Source of the DNA: Streptomyces aureoverticillatus
Lineage (GTDB): Bacteria; Actinomycetota; Actinomycetes; Streptomycetales; Streptomycetaceae
Direction: 5' to 3'
Assembly: GCF_014649395.1 (NCBI RefSeq)
Contig: NZ_BMSY01000006.1
Location: 248,001 to 312,000, forward strand
DNA length: 64,000 bases
How positions within the stretch are numbered: the first letter of the stretch is position 1; each line of letters starts with the position of its first letter. Under the pieces are notes generated by a model. It did no database searches, was not told the DNA's origin, and worked only from the letters and a program-made list of their open reading frames with translations. Below, piece by piece: positions 63,641-64,000 of the stretch. The translations under genes and the position numbers were made by a program.

Positions 63641-64000
63641 TCAGGCCAGTGGCGGGCCCGGCGGCTCGCCCGCCAGGTCGCCCATGCTCACCATGCCGAC
63701 GGGCCTGCCGTCCTCGACGACGGGCAGGCGGCGCACGGCATGCGCCCGCATCAGGCCCACCGCGTCCGACACCGGGTCGTCGGGGGCGACCACCACCGGG
63801 TTCGGCGTGCACACGGCCTGTGCGCTGACGGTCAGGGGATCCGCGCCGTCGGCCACGGCGCGCAGCGTGATGTCCCGGTCGGTGAGCACGCCCAGGACCT
63901 GACCGCCGCCCGTGACTATGACATCACCGATGTCCTGGGCGCGCATCAGCTGCGCCGCCTCGACCAGTGAGGCGTCGGGGCGGACCGCGGCGACTCCCGG
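63641..64000 (-). CDS. CBS-domain protein (N-terminus beyond the window)
   Basis: The visible 119 codons hold two CBS motifs: VAAVRPDASLVEAAQLMRAQDIGDVIVTGGGQVLGVLTDRDITLRAVADG (first) and TPNPVVVAPDDPVSDAVGLMRAHAVRRLPVVEDGRPVGMVSMGDLA (second). The reading frame continues past base 64000, so the true start is outside. CBS pairs bind adenosyl ligands and regulate partners; stand-alone actinobacterial forms are common near stress genes. The start of the visible part is not the gene start. Confidence 0.85.
   Translation of the reverse strand, partial: PGVAAVRPDASLVEAAQLMRAQDIGDVIVTGGGQVLGVLTDRDITLRAVADGADPLTVSAQAVCTPNPVVVAPDDPVSDAVGLMRAHAVRRLPVVEDGRPVGMVSMGDLAGEPPGPPLA

Overview
The window is a chromosomal segment of a high-GC actinomycete, almost certainly a Streptomyces. 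The GC content is very high, most codons end in G or C, starts are ATG, GTG or TTG, many genes overlap by 4 bases (ATGA/GTGA), several genes look leaderless, and a Streptomyces-type gas-vesicle cluster (gvpO-A-F-G-Y-Z-J-L-S-K) is present. I recall gene order much like this around the gvp/ccr region of S. coelicolor, but could not compare it here. No rRNA, tRNA, CRISPR array, prophage or biosynthetic megasynthase was seen.

Layout. (1) 0.3-6.8 kb: a PucR-type regulator divergent from a five-gene branched-chain amino-acid-type ABC importer, with the ATPases first and the binding lipoprotein last. (2) 7-18 kb, minus strand: pssA-psd (phosphatidylethanolamine synthesis), then a compact ethylmalonyl-CoA pathway operon (crotonyl-CoA carboxylase/reductase, ethylmalonyl-CoA mutase, CoA-ester lyase, mesaconyl-CoA hydratase-like and acyl-CoA dehydrogenase), a TetR regulator and a tandemly duplicated 3-hydroxyacyl-CoA dehydrogenase. 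(3) 18-30.5 kb: scattered single genes: HEAT protein, SRPBCC/TetR divergent pair with an operator-like palindrome, RidA, secreted tripeptidyl-peptidase-like hydrolase, an Rv2578c-type radical SAM protein with a LexA-like box, an MFS transporter with three C-terminal beta-sandwich repeats, a PAS-GAF-SpoIIE-ATPase phosphatase and a methyltransferase.

(4) 30.5-38 kb: a four-gene peptidase operon (M55, M20, S9, S66) followed by a secreted CocE/X-Pro-type hydrolase. A roughly 190-bp MITE-like element is inserted exactly at that hydrolase's stop codon. (5) 38-46 kb: LapA-like membrane protein, GNAT, arginase-like protein, a large DUF5107/TPR-type protein, VOC protein, a hemerythrin/holin divergent pair with sigma-B-like promoters, a small P-loop kinase and an enolase-superfamily enzyme. 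(6) 46.3-56.7 kb: NDH-2, transketolase and a LigD-type polymerase-domain protein lead directly into the ten-gene gas-vesicle cluster; many of these neighbouring genes carry low-complexity tails made of short in-frame tandem repeats. (7) 56.8-64 kb: methyltransferase with a perfect 13-bp inverted repeat upstream, a PAP2-diacylglycerol-kinase fusion, an ABC-F ATPase, an AraC regulator, a TIGR03086-type protein, a DJ-1/PfpI protein and a CBS-domain protein cut by the window end.

Functional themes are C2/C4 acyl-CoA assimilation with ethylmalonyl-CoA supply, peptide or muropeptide turnover, and an osmotic/oxidative-stress neighbourhood (hemerythrin, holin, NDH-2, gas-vesicle proteins). All functional calls rest on motif and family recognition by eye; no database search was possible.
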